A stretch of DNA of 64,000 bases, taken from Marsupella aquatica (taxonomy: Eukaryota; Marchantiophyta). The notes below the pieces were generated by a model. That model was not told where the DNA came from. It did not search any database and worked only from the letters and a program-made list of their open reading frames with translations. Made by a program: the position numbers and the translations under genes. The number at the start of each line of letters is the position of its first letter. The first letter of the stretch is position 1. Below, one piece after another: positions 1-11,852 of the stretch. Location of the stretch: NCBI GenBank assembly GCA_973895155.1, contig OZ316898.1:11346001-11410000 (forward strand), given 5' to 3'.

Positions 1-1108
1 TACTGATAACAGTCGTTCACCGTCAAAAGTGCGAAACACCCGCAGTCGAGCTGCTGGTGAAGAGCTTAGTACGTATAGGACTGGTAAATTGTAGACCTGA
101 ACCTGGCCTAGTATGGACTCAGAGTCCTTCCAGGGATTCGTCGCTCTTCAATCCCCGACACGACCGGGGACACGACAGTGCTAGCCAGCACACAGACGCC
201 GGAGTACTGACTGTCCTCGGTGCAGGATGAAGTTGGAGGCCTTTTCCCGCACCACGAAACAGCTGCAGATGTTTCAGATCCGAATCTCCAGGCAGATAAT
301 AAGATTACGTTCTAACGTTGGAAAGCTACAGTGGATCAGATCCTGTCTAGCCTGTCTACTGTGACAACAATCTATCTGCGGTCTGATATTATGTAGATCA
401 GAGTCTATTTTGATATAAGGACTCATTGAATGAGAAACAGATCAGGTCACTAGCGAGTATGTATTTGCCGGAATGAGAAATGATCGAAATGTTTCGATGA
501 ATGACTTATGGTCAAGCCTCGGGAGAACAATTCAATGACGATTAATTATCTGTGCAGGTGAGAAGGAAGGACGGGGACTAGTGGATCTCAGTGGCGCATC
601 GAGAAGAAGCTTTCGTGATCAATCTAGCTGACATGCTGCAGGTGCACGTGGAGCAATGCTAAGTATCACAGCATCGAACAGCGTACGTACGTGTGGTGTT
701 GTATGAAAACAGAGAGCTTCTCGTTTCCTCTTCGAGAGCCCTTCACCACGGCTTGGATAGAGCCATTGAAGAAGTTGGTGGATGAGCAGCACCCGAAAAG
801 TACAGAGGCTACTACTGGGGTTTGTTCCACAGGATCGCAACTTCAAGACACTCCCCCTCAGTCGAAGCGAGGGTCAAGATTCAGAATTTCGCACTCTCTA
901 GAATTTCCAACGCTCACTCAAACGACTCTTCGACACTTCCCTTTTCCTCACCGTTGGTGCACATCTTAGAGTCGTCCGTACTTCTAAGAAGTTGCGGAGG
1001 GACAAAGGCGCATGCCACCATCAATGATGTCTACATCGATCACTGATTGACGCAATCGCGATACAAATCCATTCCCTCCGCCCATGGTTTGTTCGATCTT
1101 GAATACTT
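1..1108. other. Intergenic spacer, no gene recognised
   Basis: I see no recognisable coding region. The short open frames overlap on both strands, lack family motifs and do not join into a spliced model. The right edge is the 3' flank of the minus-strand transporter gene. Confidence 0.5.
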
Positions 1109-4100
1109 TTACTTTCTGTGCTCCCTCTCCATCTCTTCCAGCGTCTCAGGGAGACGTTGGTTGAGTGTTTCTGGTAGCCTGGTCGAGAGAGCTGCACCTC
1201 CCAAGGCCAAGACTCCAAAGATCACAAATGGAAAAGAAGGAGCAAAATGGCCAGCAACGACAATTAACGGAGCAATCACTGCTCCAACTCCTGCAGCTTG
1301 AACAGCTAGTCCAAGGGCAGCATTTCTGACGACCGTGGGGAACAGCTCCGCGGTGTAGATGTAAATCAGGCTAAAGGCGCCTGCCATGCCAAGCATGCCT
1401 AGCACTCCCCACATCAGCCTCAACACGCCCATGAGAAACTCGTCTGCACAATAGAAGCTTTTAATTTGTTAAACATAATTGCAGAACAGTATATATATAA
1501 CACTTCTCCGTGTCATGAAATTCGTCAATACCTCGCCTGAGTTTTTTGACTTGATGTGGGTAAATACTGCTTGAATGTACTCCGACGACGATTTCACAAT
1601 CGAACAAGCTACTGCGAGCTAAAACATGTAACGAAACATGTAGTTATTCAACCTCACGGTTTTGAGTGTCTCTGTAAGAATGGGACAATTAGGACAAATG
1701 AACATCGCATTCTGAACATAACATTGAACGGCCAGCTAACTAACTCCATCGAGCATGCAACAGAGAAAACATACCATTACTATTGTCATCGTTAAGCTGC
1801 AAATTCGTACGATTGGAGCCCCCGTTAGAGCCCATTCTTTCCCCGAAGCCTCTCAATGAGTAACTGCCCTCCAGTCCATCTGTCTTGTCCATAATGAAGA
1901 AGAAGCTGCCACAGACACAGCAGACCCCGGATAGAGCCATGGCTGATACCAGCAGGGACTTCCTGCCCATCTTAGACAGTAGATAGGCGGTTCCAGCAAA
2001 TGCGGGAATTTCAATAAGCCCATTCATGAAGACGCTTACGTACAGATTGAAGTTTAGATTGACGGCATTCAAACTGATGCCGTAGTAACACACTCCCGTG
2101 AAGAACCAGATGCAAACCATAATCAGCATTCTCCAGCGCGTCTCGGAAAATCTGAAGACATCGATGAGAGATCCCTCGTATTGGACCTCGGGTTTTGAAG
2201 CTTGATCTTCTCCCAAGCTTAGTACCGAGCAGTTTTCTTGGGGTTCCTGAAAAATCACAGCAGACACATTTAACATATGCAATGATGAAATAAGGATTCG
2301 AAACATGAGTATTTTGCCATTAGCTACACACCTGCAAACCAGACTCATCACGGATCGACAACTAAGGCAGCCAGAAGACTAACTACGTGACTGGTTCGAC
2401 ACTATGCACCGGCTTTTACCTTCACTGCACTACCTGGATAAGTTTTATTTTGGTCCCAGTAACGCCGACATAATTATGACACAATCGCCATCGAGAACCA
2501 AAAGATCAATATGATCGACATCTGAACAACCTTCCAAATAGATCCTTGACTCCGCGATGACCATAAACCCTAAATTGCAGCAACTGCACTATGTTTGGCA
2601 GTGTACTTCCAAAACCTCAGTACGTTTCTATTTTAACTAACTAGAAACTAACAACCTCGCACCCATTAAGCTGTTGGATCGATCTCCAGTCTCTTAAAAC
2701 AACGACTTAGAATCATTTACTTTGGTTTTCTGTTGTCCATTGACACGATGAGGCGCCCATAATTAGAAAGATAGTTGCTTTCAACGGAAGGGACACCGGT
2801 TAAAGAACAGAGAAGGAAGCGAGCTATTTTTCAAAGCTCGGCACATGGAAATGAACGGGGATTTTTAAATGGAGAATGTTTCCATCGGTCCCGTCAGCGA
2901 TCCACTCAGGTTGGTCTTAAAGAATGGTCCTCTCCCGGGAAGAACAGAACGATGCCAAAATTACAGTCATGGTGACAATTGATGACCCTCCGTGGACATA
3001 TATGTTCAACATCATGAGGCGGCAGGGGATGTGTGTAGAGATGTTACAAGAAATCTGAGGAAGGATGATCAAATGATAACTAATAGAAACATATGCTAGG
3101 CTCCGAACTCAAACACATAGTTGCATCGCCAGTCGAGGTAGGAAGCCTCATCTTCTTCCTACGTACATGTCGTTCGGCTTGAGCGTCTCTCTGTTGCTGA
3201 TCGCATTCCAAGCGAAGGTGAAGCCTCGCGGGCAGCTCCTTTCCGTTCCAACTCGCTATAGATCTCATGACCTTCATCGCCTCTTCAGATCGGCCCTTCA
3301 CGAGATACCATCGAGGGGACTCCCAGAGAAACGGCAGGACCAAAAAGCAGTACACGATTCCAGGAACTGCGGTGGACAAGTAGAGCACCCTCCAAGACGT
3401 CGAGTAGTAGCCAAATAACGGAAGGATCATGATTCCTCCTGTAAAGAAGTAGAAGGTTGCCATTCCTACCATTCCTCGCTTACTGGGGCCTACGATCTCT
3501 GTGGCGAGGACGAAGGAGCAGACTCCGATACTTCCGCAATTCAGTCCTGTCATGAATCTTAGTGAGACATAGATCCAGTAGGAGGGGGAGAAGGCTGTGA
3601 AGAGCCCCAGGGAGACTGTCGTCAAGCACGAAAGAGCCACTGTTCCCTTCCTCCCTAAAAACGAGTCTGACAGACTTCCATATATTCCAGCACCTGCATG
3701 CACACATTTCGGACATACACACAACGTTACGCAAAGGATCATGCGAACGCATTCGATCATGAAGTTCGACAGCACCGGGGACAGTGCTAAGTTCCCAATG
3801 CCCAATGTGATTGAGCTAAGTGACAGAAAAAGGCTAAGTGACTGTAGTGCTTAGTTCTCAATGCCCAGTGATTGAGCAGATTAACAGAAAAAGGCAATTC
3901 GAAATGAGTCCACAGGGAGCTTTAGGATCGGAGCAGTCTTCGACATAATTATGAAAGAAACACTCTCAGAATTTTCAATGAGATTTTGGGTAGAGCGACG
4001 CCAAATGTAGAACGGTAGTGGCAGATGCTTCTTACCGCAGAGCACACCGATGAAGAACAAAGAAGCAGCCAGTCCAGCTTTGTACTCTTCTGCACAGATG

Positions 4101-4507
4101 AGGCCCCACTCGGAAACCGTCGATCGGGTATGCCTCCCAACCCATTCCCATGTGCTAGGGTCCAATTCGCAAAGCGATGAGGCTGCTGTGCACACCACCG
4201 GAGCCAAGATCATACTGGTGTCGTTGAGTCCCCCGCCGAATACATGTGTGTCGATTTGCGACTTGCATTGCCACTCAGGCACACGATCACCGAATATCAT
4301 CACCATAGTGTGCAGGGCATCTACGGTCCATGCGAAACTCACCAGCACAAAATGCCAGAACTGAGCAAACCCGAATTCCCCAACATGCTTCACCAACATG
4401 TCGTCCACGGACATATATATCTTGCCGTCATCGGTACTGGCGTCACGTTCCGGGTCCTCGACGTGAGAATTGATCAGTCGTTCCAGCAACTGGGAATTCG
4501 ACTCCAT
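1109..4507 (-). CDS. Organic cation/carnitine transporter (OCT-like, MFS), four exons
   Basis: Predicted multi-pass membrane carrier of the major facilitator superfamily, plant organic cation/carnitine transporter group, which moves cationic metabolites across plasma or vacuolar membranes. My exons on the minus strand are 4507-4036, 3693-3167, 2246-1775 and 1443-1109. They sum to 1,806 nt (601 aa) with consistent phase and GT-AG borders. Exon 1 has the N-terminal region with the first membrane segment and a long Cys-containing loop. Exon 2 starts in AGIYGSLSDSFLGRKG, the MFS cytoplasmic-loop signature, and carries GLNCGSIGVCSFVLATEIVG and ESPRWYLVKGR, both typical of OCT/SLC22 proteins. Exons 3 and 4 supply the second six-helix bundle, including TAELFPTVVRN and the closing LPETL motif. 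The exon 2 donor at 3166 was chosen because it alone keeps frame. Introns are notable because angiosperm OCT genes, as I recall, are mostly intronless. Substrate cannot be read from sequence. Confidence 0.85.
2247..3166 (-). other. Long intron 2 of the OCT-like gene
   Basis: About 920 bp between exons 2 and 3 of the transporter. It contains no recognisable gene. A telo-box-like AAACCCTAAA lies near 2566. Its borders are a GTACGT donor and a TTTTTCAG acceptor, read on the minus strand. Confidence 0.6.
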
Positions 4508-4982
4508 CGCTCGCTGGACCTAGTATCCTGACGAAGTTTCCAGCCAGGGAGGATGCTACTCCGCACGCAGAGAGAGATCTTTTCAGTTCTTCAATCTCGC
4601 AGTGCTTCCCGTCGTCTTACGGACTAGTATATATGCAATTTCTTCCTCGATCGATCATCGTCAACTCACTCTTCTACAAGAAGCGACCCACTTCTTTCAT
4701 GATTGGCTGAACCTCAATTTGATGGGCAGGTTACGATTTGCCCGTCTTTGATGTAATTAGACAGAGTGATTACATTCCAAGCCAGGTGCCAATTCATTTA
4801 TTCTTGGTCCAGTTGATCTCACGCCAGGTGCCAATCATTGATTCGTTGTCTAACTGGTTTCGGTGGCCATTCATATCAGTCTCTACCCAATCCATGCTTT
4901 CCATTAGCACCCCTAACTTTAGTTAACCCGAGAGTTACCATCTTACTGGACTCTTTACTTTAGAAAATAGGCTTTGTAGGGC
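4508..4982. other. OCT 5' flank and spacer
   Basis: Presumed promoter side of the minus-strand transporter. A TATA-like run (ATATAT on both strands) lies near 4628-4634, about 120 bp upstream of the start codon. Nothing else is recognisable. Confidence 0.35.
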
Positions 4983-5160
4983 TGAAAAGGCATGGCTGAG
5001 TGGTAGCTCACTGGCATAGGGTCTCATAGCTCTTGGGTTCAGGGGTTATGGCTGAGTCTCATAGATCTAGTGTTAAAATGTAATTGGAACTGGCCTCTGA
5101 GCTTGTGAATGTGTGAATACTCAGTTGAGTCCGTTGCCCCTCAACTTAGTAATCAAAATG
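4983..5160 (+). mobile_element. tRNA-derived SINE-like element
   Basis: The sequence has an internal RNA polymerase III promoter layout: an A-box-like TGGCTGAGTGGT at 4993-5004 and a B-box-like GGGTTCAGGGG at 5035-5045, about 30 bp apart as in tRNA heads. A non-tRNA body follows. It does not fold as a functional tRNA by eye, so a SINE copy is the better call. The 3' end and any target duplication are not clear. It sits directly beside a Helitron terminus. Confidence 0.45.
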
Positions 5161-5206
5161 AACTTATAATTTTCATAAGGTTAGACGATTTGAATTCAAA
5201 CATCCA

Positions 5207-5810
5207 CTAGTTCAATACCAGTGCGTTGCACAAAATATGTCCTGACGCCCAAGATGTTGGGATGTGAAAAATGTCGTGAAGTAAAAAGATGTCATTAAGA
5301 AAAAAAAAGTGATGCCCAAGATGTTGTTATATGAAACATGTCATGAAGTGAAAAGATATTGTTAAAAAAAAAAAGTCATTCTGCCAAAGATGTTGTAAAG
5401 AAAATGAAATCATTTTGCCAAAGATGTGATTATGTGAAAGACTGATGTCATCAAGTAAAATGATGTAGTCAAGTACAAAGATGTTGTTAACAAAAAGAAG
5501 TTTCACCAAAAATGTAGTTATATGAAAGATGTCATGAAGTAAAAAGATGGAGGTATTTGTTTGATGGGACCCCAAAATGAAAAGTTTTACTTGATAGGAC
5601 CCTTGAAGTTTTAGGTGCATTGATTTAAGGTCAATCAACCGTCCTGATCACTCAGGTCCTATGAAGTAAAACTTTTCATATTGAGGACAGTCCCATCAAG
5701 CAAATACCTCCAAAAAGATGTTGTGGCGCCAAAAAGGGTAGTTATGTGAAAGATACCATGAAATAAAAAGATGATGTCAAGTAAAGGTGTGCCCCTTGTC
5801 CAACACCTTG
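5207..5810 (-). mobile_element. Helitron 3' end with GATGTC minisatellite (reverse orientation)
   Basis: Read on the minus strand, the segment ends in a GTGCAACGCAC palindrome, a short spacer and CTAG followed by host T, which is the Helitron 3' signature. The CTAG is 5207-5210. Next to it, on the plus strand, are degenerate repeats built on AAGATGT(C/T)..TTAAGAAAAA or ATGAAGTAAAAAGATG. The same GATGTC/GACATC repeat family flanks the two other Helitron-like ends in this window. The 5' terminus (TC) is not identified, and there is no helicase fragment here. Confidence 0.6.
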
Positions 5811-8800
5811 TCATCAATGCCCATGCCATGATCTTTCGTACGTCTTTGGACCTTATGTTTTTTATTTTTTGGCAGTGAAAATGACACCAAAAAATGAATA
5901 TTAAAAATCACCCAAATATTGGAACAATAGTTTTTTATGTGATTAGTATGTAGTCACCTTATTGACTAAAGTGGCATCTGCAATAAGTAGCATCTGCAAT
6001 CTAACTCCTCCAAGTATTACACAAAACTATGCAATATTATCTATTGAGTATGTACAGTACTTCCTTCCTTGCATTGATCATGGAGAGAAGATACTCATTG
6101 ATATTCACTCTATAACAATGGTGTGACTCTTTTCTATTCACACTAAATTCACTTTTTGGCTTTATTCTTTCTCTGACAGGATTTCTCATTTCTGTGCCCT
6201 GCAAATTTGAATTATTAACACTTCAAAAATGGCGCAACTCTTTATTATAGGAGTTCATATTGCTTTTGTCAGTTTTGTGTGAAGAATAATGTGAATTCTC
6301 AAACCACTCAATCAAACTAAACTGATTCTCTAGATGATAGTTGGGCTTTGAAAAAGATCAATTGTGAAATATCCATGAAGTCTTGAGTTCTTATCTCCAA
6401 TTTGAGTATAAAGTGGATTTCAAAAGGCAAGGTTTTTGCAACAAAATAAGAAACTTGAAACTAAGGCAACTTATGGTCTTCTCTCCAACCTCCTGAAGGA
6501 CCTGTAACAAGTAAATTGAAATAGAATGGTATTTGACGGCACATTAAATAAAATCAACAATACATTAGTGCACCTCAGCCTTTTAGAGGGCCTTACACTA
6601 GCCCGTCCCATTCCCCAATGCGCAAGAAGTCCGCTCTGGCCCGATCAAGTTTGGTTTGTGTTGTGAAACCTTCACTTTTCGTGACCCCAATCTGTCAATA
6701 GTAGTTTGTCACCCAAAGAGTATTCTCTTCCGACATTGTTTGACAGTTCCATCGATTGTGGAAACTCAAAATGAACGGTTGGAGGGTTTAGGGTCTAGGG
6801 AAGTGAAGATCGTTGAAGCATTCTAGCTCTCTGTGTGTCTCGGTACATCAACACGTGGTTGAGTTCGCCAGAAGTAATCACAACCAGCCGATAAAATTTT
6901 AGCGGAATTTGGATTTTTCTTTTTCTCTCTCCTTACGTGGGGCTGTCAGTAGATTTGTGGGTCAATACGAGCCACGCAGTATTGCTCACAGGAGCTCTTG
7001 ACCAGTAAGTGACAAGGGGTCTAGCCTCGGTCAGCTCTATGCTCTAGTCGGACGTCAAATTGCGATGAGCTCTTCAGCTTCTTTCTCTGTGGCTTCAATT
7101 TCGTTGTCGACAAGCTACTCCTCCTGGTCGGGATAAGTCTCAATTCCTTCTACCTGCTCCCGTTCGTTCGGGTCGACACAGTCACCTAACTGCAACCAAA
7201 AGCTATTCACCTTCTCACTAACTTTGCAAATCAATGATTCTGCGGATCAGCTGATAGATCTAATGTCGACTGAATGTTGTCGAGCTCCAACTGTCAAAGA
7301 TCAATAAGATAGCTTGCACATACTGTTGCAGGACACAAGCTCGATCAAGAAAGCCTTGATTTGCAACTTTAAAGAACTACAAATATTATTGTTGGTCCGA
7401 GTGTTGGTCATTTTCTTCAACAATGCGCAAAAAGGTCACATCAATTTGGTCGGAAAGCACATACTTTCGCTTTCGAACCAATGACTCGGCCGGCCCGTTT
7501 GGAATCTATCTGCCAATTACTGAGAGTTCTCAGCAAAACGTAACATTTGAGGCATTGGAACAGTCACAGCCAAAGAGTCACAATTAAGCAAGCTCGTGGT
7601 GATGGGACTCTGTATTCGTATCCTGAAGCCTAAGGTTACTCCTGATTTGGAAAGGGATGACTACATGTATGAGAAATCTCGATGACGATCTTGATCTCTA
7701 TTTGATACAGCTGGAGAGTAAAGGAGATAAGATTTGGATGCAGCCTCGCGGTGAGGGGTGTCCTTCCAGGCAATGGAATGCTTCGTTGGGTCTTGTTCCA
7801 ACGAAGATTATTTTCATGACAAAATTTGCTCCATAAAACAAATGCAACAAGTGCCACATTGATTACCTATTGATTAAGTAAAGCTGTTTTGACCCTTTCA
7901 GTAGCGCTTCTAAGGTGATCATCAGAAGGGAACCTCGAGGTTGCGCAATCTAGGCGCTCATAGAAAGATTTTTCAGCAAAGATTGGGCACGTTCAACTTT
8001 TTCTGTGCATCGATATCAAGTTAACTATTTCACGAGGAAGTCGACTCGTGTAGTTAATTTGCTGCTGATAAGTGATAAAATTCGTCAGTTTTAAGGAGGT
8101 ATCCCCATGCACCACGTGTTTTTTAAATTACTATTCAAGCAGTACTGTAGTCACTGCAAATGCAGTTACAGCTCATTATTAGGGCCATTTATCGCAAAGA
8201 AGTTAGCAATAGATCCCCGGCCAGTGCCAGGCAAGCGGTTTTTTCTAATTTGGCTGGGTCGGTAAAGACATCAAGCTCCAATATGAGAGTGGAAATAGAT
8301 ACTCTTAAATCCCTTGAACACGATAGACGTTTGACAAGTTTTGAGACTTCCACGCTTTTCAAACTGCTGGGTTCATGGCAGACCTTGAAAACTTGCACGC
8401 TATGTATTACCCCGTGTATTACGTAGTCTAGAGTACTACTTCGGAGTTTACTTACCCCAAGCCAGCAAGTAGACTTCAACCTGCTAATCTCTTGGTACCC
8501 AAAAACCGTCTTGTCCCCTTTGTTCTTTGGCCAAAGTTGAAATGCCCGGCAGGAGGGTTCGCCAGGTATACATGTGGGTCAGCGGAGGCGCAGTACGTTC
8601 TGCAGACCATAGTGGATGGAAAGATGTAACAGCCGGTTGAGGAGCAGTGATGGTCGACTTGGTGCTGGATTGAGGTGTCGCCAGATAGAGATCCCGTAGG
8701 AACTACGCGTGGTGCACTGGGTCGCTAAGGTGAGGAAGAGATTTTTTGCGTGAATGACTACACTACTGAGTCTTATGGCGTAATAAGAATTTCCGTGAAC

Positions 8801-8947
8801 GAAGTCCTGCTGTAGTTTCTTTTCGGCCTATACAATACAATGGAGCGCTAAAGCCTGTCGAGGAAGACCAAGCCATTCCAGGCCAAAACGAACTTAGTAT
8901 GGCTGCAAACTTGCAATTAAGGTAAATAATTCATTGTTCCTATTAAG
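5811..8947. other. Spacer, no supported gene
   Basis: AT-rich, then mixed-composition sequence with no family-level match. Minus-strand translation near 7,080-7,190 gives a short acidic stretch broken by stops that could be an old retroelement scrap, but nothing diagnostic remains. Short opposing open frames near 8,160-8,480 overlap each other and are not credible genes. Confidence 0.4.
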
Positions 8948-9241
8948 GAAAATTCGACTTGTTCCCATGAAATTCGAATCGAACATTCACTCAAAATGGA
9001 ACAAAATTGTATTAGAATAAAACAATGATGAAATTCTAAACTTTTCAACGAGCCTTTCATATAGGCAGGTACGTCTGCGGGATGAGAATCAGACTATCAC
9101 CTTCTTATTCTAACTTACGCATTTGAATGTACATTAATTTCGCTGATTGTAATGAGCCTATCATTGTTTTATTCTAATACAATTTTGTTTCATTTGGAGT
9201 GAGTGTTCGATTCGAATTTCATGGGAACAAGTCGAATTTTC
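8948..9241. mobile_element. 294-bp foldback MITE with 82-bp inverted arms
   Basis: The left arm 8948-9029 and right arm 9160-9241 are near-perfect inverted repeats of 82 bp, starting GAAAATTCGACTTG and ending CAAGTCGAATTTTC. They enclose a ~130-bp loop with no coding potential. This is the structure of a long-TIR MITE or foldback element. I could not define a convincing target duplication, so the superfamily is open. Confidence 0.75.
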
Positions 9242-9259
9242 AAAGCCATAAGAAACACT

Positions 9260-9560
9260 GATGACACAGACTAGATCTCTTGGCACTATGAGGCTTCTGG
9301 ACCCTAAGCTTTGTTGTCTTGCTGGATTCGCATGTAGGTGGGCTGTGTGCTCGGTTCTGGTTTTTGCTGACTGGCCTGGTCTTTGGTCTGTTTGTTTGTT
9401 TGCCCTCCCCTTGGGGCTTTTTGGAGGGGAACCAAATTTTATAAAAATGTTCCCATTCCAAGAAAGGAGAGTCTATCCTCTCCTCTGTTGGATGGGCCTG
9501 CTTTCTGTTTTCAAGGCAAAAAAAACGTCACCCCTAATGACCTATGAGCCAAAATAACGG
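9260..9560. other. Spacer; possible L1 3'-UTR scrap
   Basis: T/G-rich sequence (TTTGGTCTGTTTGTTTG and similar) leading to AATTTTATAAAAATG, reminiscent of plant L1 3' untranslated ends. No domain supports it. The open frame across it is probably not a gene. Confidence 0.2.
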
Positions 9561-9619
9561 CTCCCCAAAAGGATTTCCTTTTTTCCCAACGAATCTGACG
9601 AGTGTCGTTCCCCAACATG

Positions 9620-9911
9620 AAAGTGGGGCATTTTTTAAGCCTCTCATTATTTATTTGCATGCGATCCGTAACGCCACTGACATTGGTTTCAAATTTCAGA
9701 GCACGTTCTCTCGCCTTTCATGGGCAATTTTTTAAGCCTCTCAATATTTTTTTGCATTCGATCCGTAACGCCACTGACTTTGGTTTCAAATTTCAGAGCA
9801 CGTTCTCTCGCCTTTCATGGGCAATTTTTTAAGCCTCTCAATATTTATTTGCATTCGATCCGTAACGCCACTGACTTTGGTTTCAAATTTCAGAGCACGT
9901 TCTCTCGCCAT
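9620..9911. repeat. 97-bp tandem repeat, three copies
   Basis: Three head-to-tail copies with the shared start TTTTTTAAGC at 9631, 9728 and 9825, an exact period of 97 bp. Copies differ by only a few bases. The open frames through it are repeats of one another in different frames, so it is noncoding. Confidence 0.9.
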
Positions 9912-10367
9912 TGGTCAGCTTGAAGTACTCTCATTTTCTGCCCAAGGGCCCCACTGGTCAGCTTGAATTACTACTCATTCTCTGCCCGATGCTTCATGAT
10001 GCATTCTCCTTCCGTGTGGTCGAGGGAATAGGGAGCCGCTGGCTTCCGACTTCCGAGATAGGTACGGTAGGTGCCTACAAGCGAAGGAGCGAGTGATGAA
10101 CTTATCGGCTCCTTCAGTAATCGTCTCCACATCTTTGACGGAAGGTCGTTTACTTCCCTCTCATCAAAGATAAACATTCTTACCATTATCGTCAGCGAGC
10201 CCTACTAACCAAACGTCTGGAGCACGAAAGTACACGAAAGAAATCCGCATGTTACATCGTGGTCAGCGCTGCAGGTGATCAGAAAGGTGCGGGAATCAAT
10301 CAGTCAATCAATCAATCAATCGAGGCTTTGCAAACGGAGTACAGTCTGTAGTAGGCTTTCAAGCAGA

Positions 10368-10793
10368 ATGAGCGAGTATCCGCCAGAGAGCCAACTGGTG
10401 TGCGAATGGTACACACCGTCGCTCTTGAAGACGCTTGATTTCTTGAAATCATTCGGCTTCGTCGTGCTCCGTGAAGAGGAGGCCCATTTCGCCGAGCTGG
10501 CGTGGGGATCGTCCAAGAGCCGGCTCATGGTGGAGCAAATGGAAGGGTTCGTCGTCCTTGACGAAGATGAAAGCAACAAATCCAAGTTTGGGTGGCGTGG
10601 GTATGTGGGAAACATTCGGGTGATGGTGCCGGATGTGGACTCAGTGTATCAGGTTGCGTTGCAGACCGAAGGAGCGACAATTCTGAAGGGGCTAGAGAAT
10701 CGGTACTACTCCCTTCGTGATTTCACGGTCGGCGGGCCTTTCGGCATTGCTCTTCGCTTCGCCACTCCGCTTCCGGGGTTCAATGAATCTTAA
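10368..10793 (+). CDS. VOC-superfamily (glyoxalase/bleomycin-resistance fold) protein, single exon
   Basis: A 141-aa intronless protein. I start it at the ATG at 10368 because the upstream in-frame extension runs through an ATCA tetranucleotide repeat (10294-10321) and looks untranslated. It has the layout of a single vicinal-oxygen-chelate module: an early segment with a FLKSFGF helix and a VVLREEE strand, a central strand ending in RLMVEQ, then a linker, VGNIRVMVPDVDSVYQVA and a closing RDFTVGGPFGIALRF, the usual last two strands. The family includes glyoxalase I, dioxygenases and antibiotic-binding proteins. The metal ligands cannot be assigned securely, so no reaction is claimed. Small intronless VOC proteins of this shape are very common in bacteria, so transfer or retroposition is possible. 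No operon-like neighbour exists. Confidence 0.7.
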   Translation: MSEYPPESQLVCEWYTPSLLKTLDFLKSFGFVVLREEEAHFAELAWGSSKSRLMVEQMEGFVVLDEDESNKSKFGWRGYVGNIRVMVPDVDSVYQVALQTEGATILKGLENRYYSLRDFTVGGPFGIALRFATPLPGFNES

Positions 10794-10799
10794 CTACGG

Positions 10800-11852
10800 A
10801 GGATTTGACCACTGTAGAATGAATAACAAAATAGAATAGAAGTTTGGCTCGAAGGACCAGCTTCAGCGATGTTGATTCAGATTTGTCCACTTATCGTCGG
10901 TGACTATAAGTTGATTCAATATAATATTTCATCACTCATTCAAGTGAGGTTGATATTGACTGTTCCTGAGTAACAATCAAGTGTGATAAGTGATTCATCA
11001 TTCAATCACAGCCTTTCAATGCCGAGAAAAATTGTTTATATTGGGAAACTCCATCAATAAAAGTAAAATTGGCTTAAAATAATTGTGCCAGATGTGAGAT
11101 AGATTGCTTTTCCCCTCAAAAGTATGATGATTCATCAATACAGCTAGCAACTACGCACCCACAGATCCATCATGGTGGTAGGAACAGTTTAGATATGAAG
11201 AGCATATCCTGAGAGTTTTGTTACGTTTGCAACATGCAGAACTTCTTACTGGTACATCCAAAAGGGCCCCATAAGTCAAGTCCCTTCAATGACTCTAACT
11301 GGCACTCATATTTCCACCTGACGATCTATGACGAGGTTCAAAATCGATGAAAACCTGCCTCTTGTGGACGAAGTCATGTCTACATATTATGAAAGAGACC
11401 TGCCTGTCTTGAAAAGGTAACATATTATTTCAGTTACCACACAAATGATAGTGGTTGCGTGAAAATGCCTTTTCCATTCGTCACCTAGTATACACTCATG
11501 GATACCTTATATCAAGCATTCCAGGAAAGTATGAGCATATGTCTAATCAATAAGGCCAACGCTTCCTCTGCTTCCAAAAGAACCGCGCACTAAATTTACA
11601 GCAGCGGTGCTAAGAAACATTTGTACAGATTGCCTCCAGATTTCCAGAGTTGTTGACGGGCGGCAGCAATTTACAAAGGAAACACTATTTGAAGCCGTGT
11701 GTCTCTAGATGCTCGTTAACAGACAAAACTTACCAGAATTGCTAATCTGTGCACTTGTCTAACTGGCTGGGCTTGATGTGTTTTCAAGCAGAAATAATGA
11801 AATTGACTACAATTTACATTTTGCAGAAATCTTCATGTCCACAGCAGTTTAA
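10800..11852. other. Spacer between the VOC gene and the FMN hydrolase gene
   Basis: It should hold the 3' untranslated regions of both convergent genes. No coding or RNA feature is recognised. Confidence 0.4.

Noticed and set aside
4983-5060. Functional tRNA gene
   Set aside because: A and B boxes are present, but no cloverleaf with acceptor pairing and anticodon loop can be drawn, so SINE is preferred.
9602-9923. Overlapping plus-strand open frames of 60-76 codons
   Set aside because: They are three frames of the same 97-bp tandem repeat, not genes.
10275-10367. Longer N-terminus for the VOC protein
   Set aside because: The extension is made of an ATCA microsatellite and low-complexity residues, and the ATG at 10368 fits the domain start.
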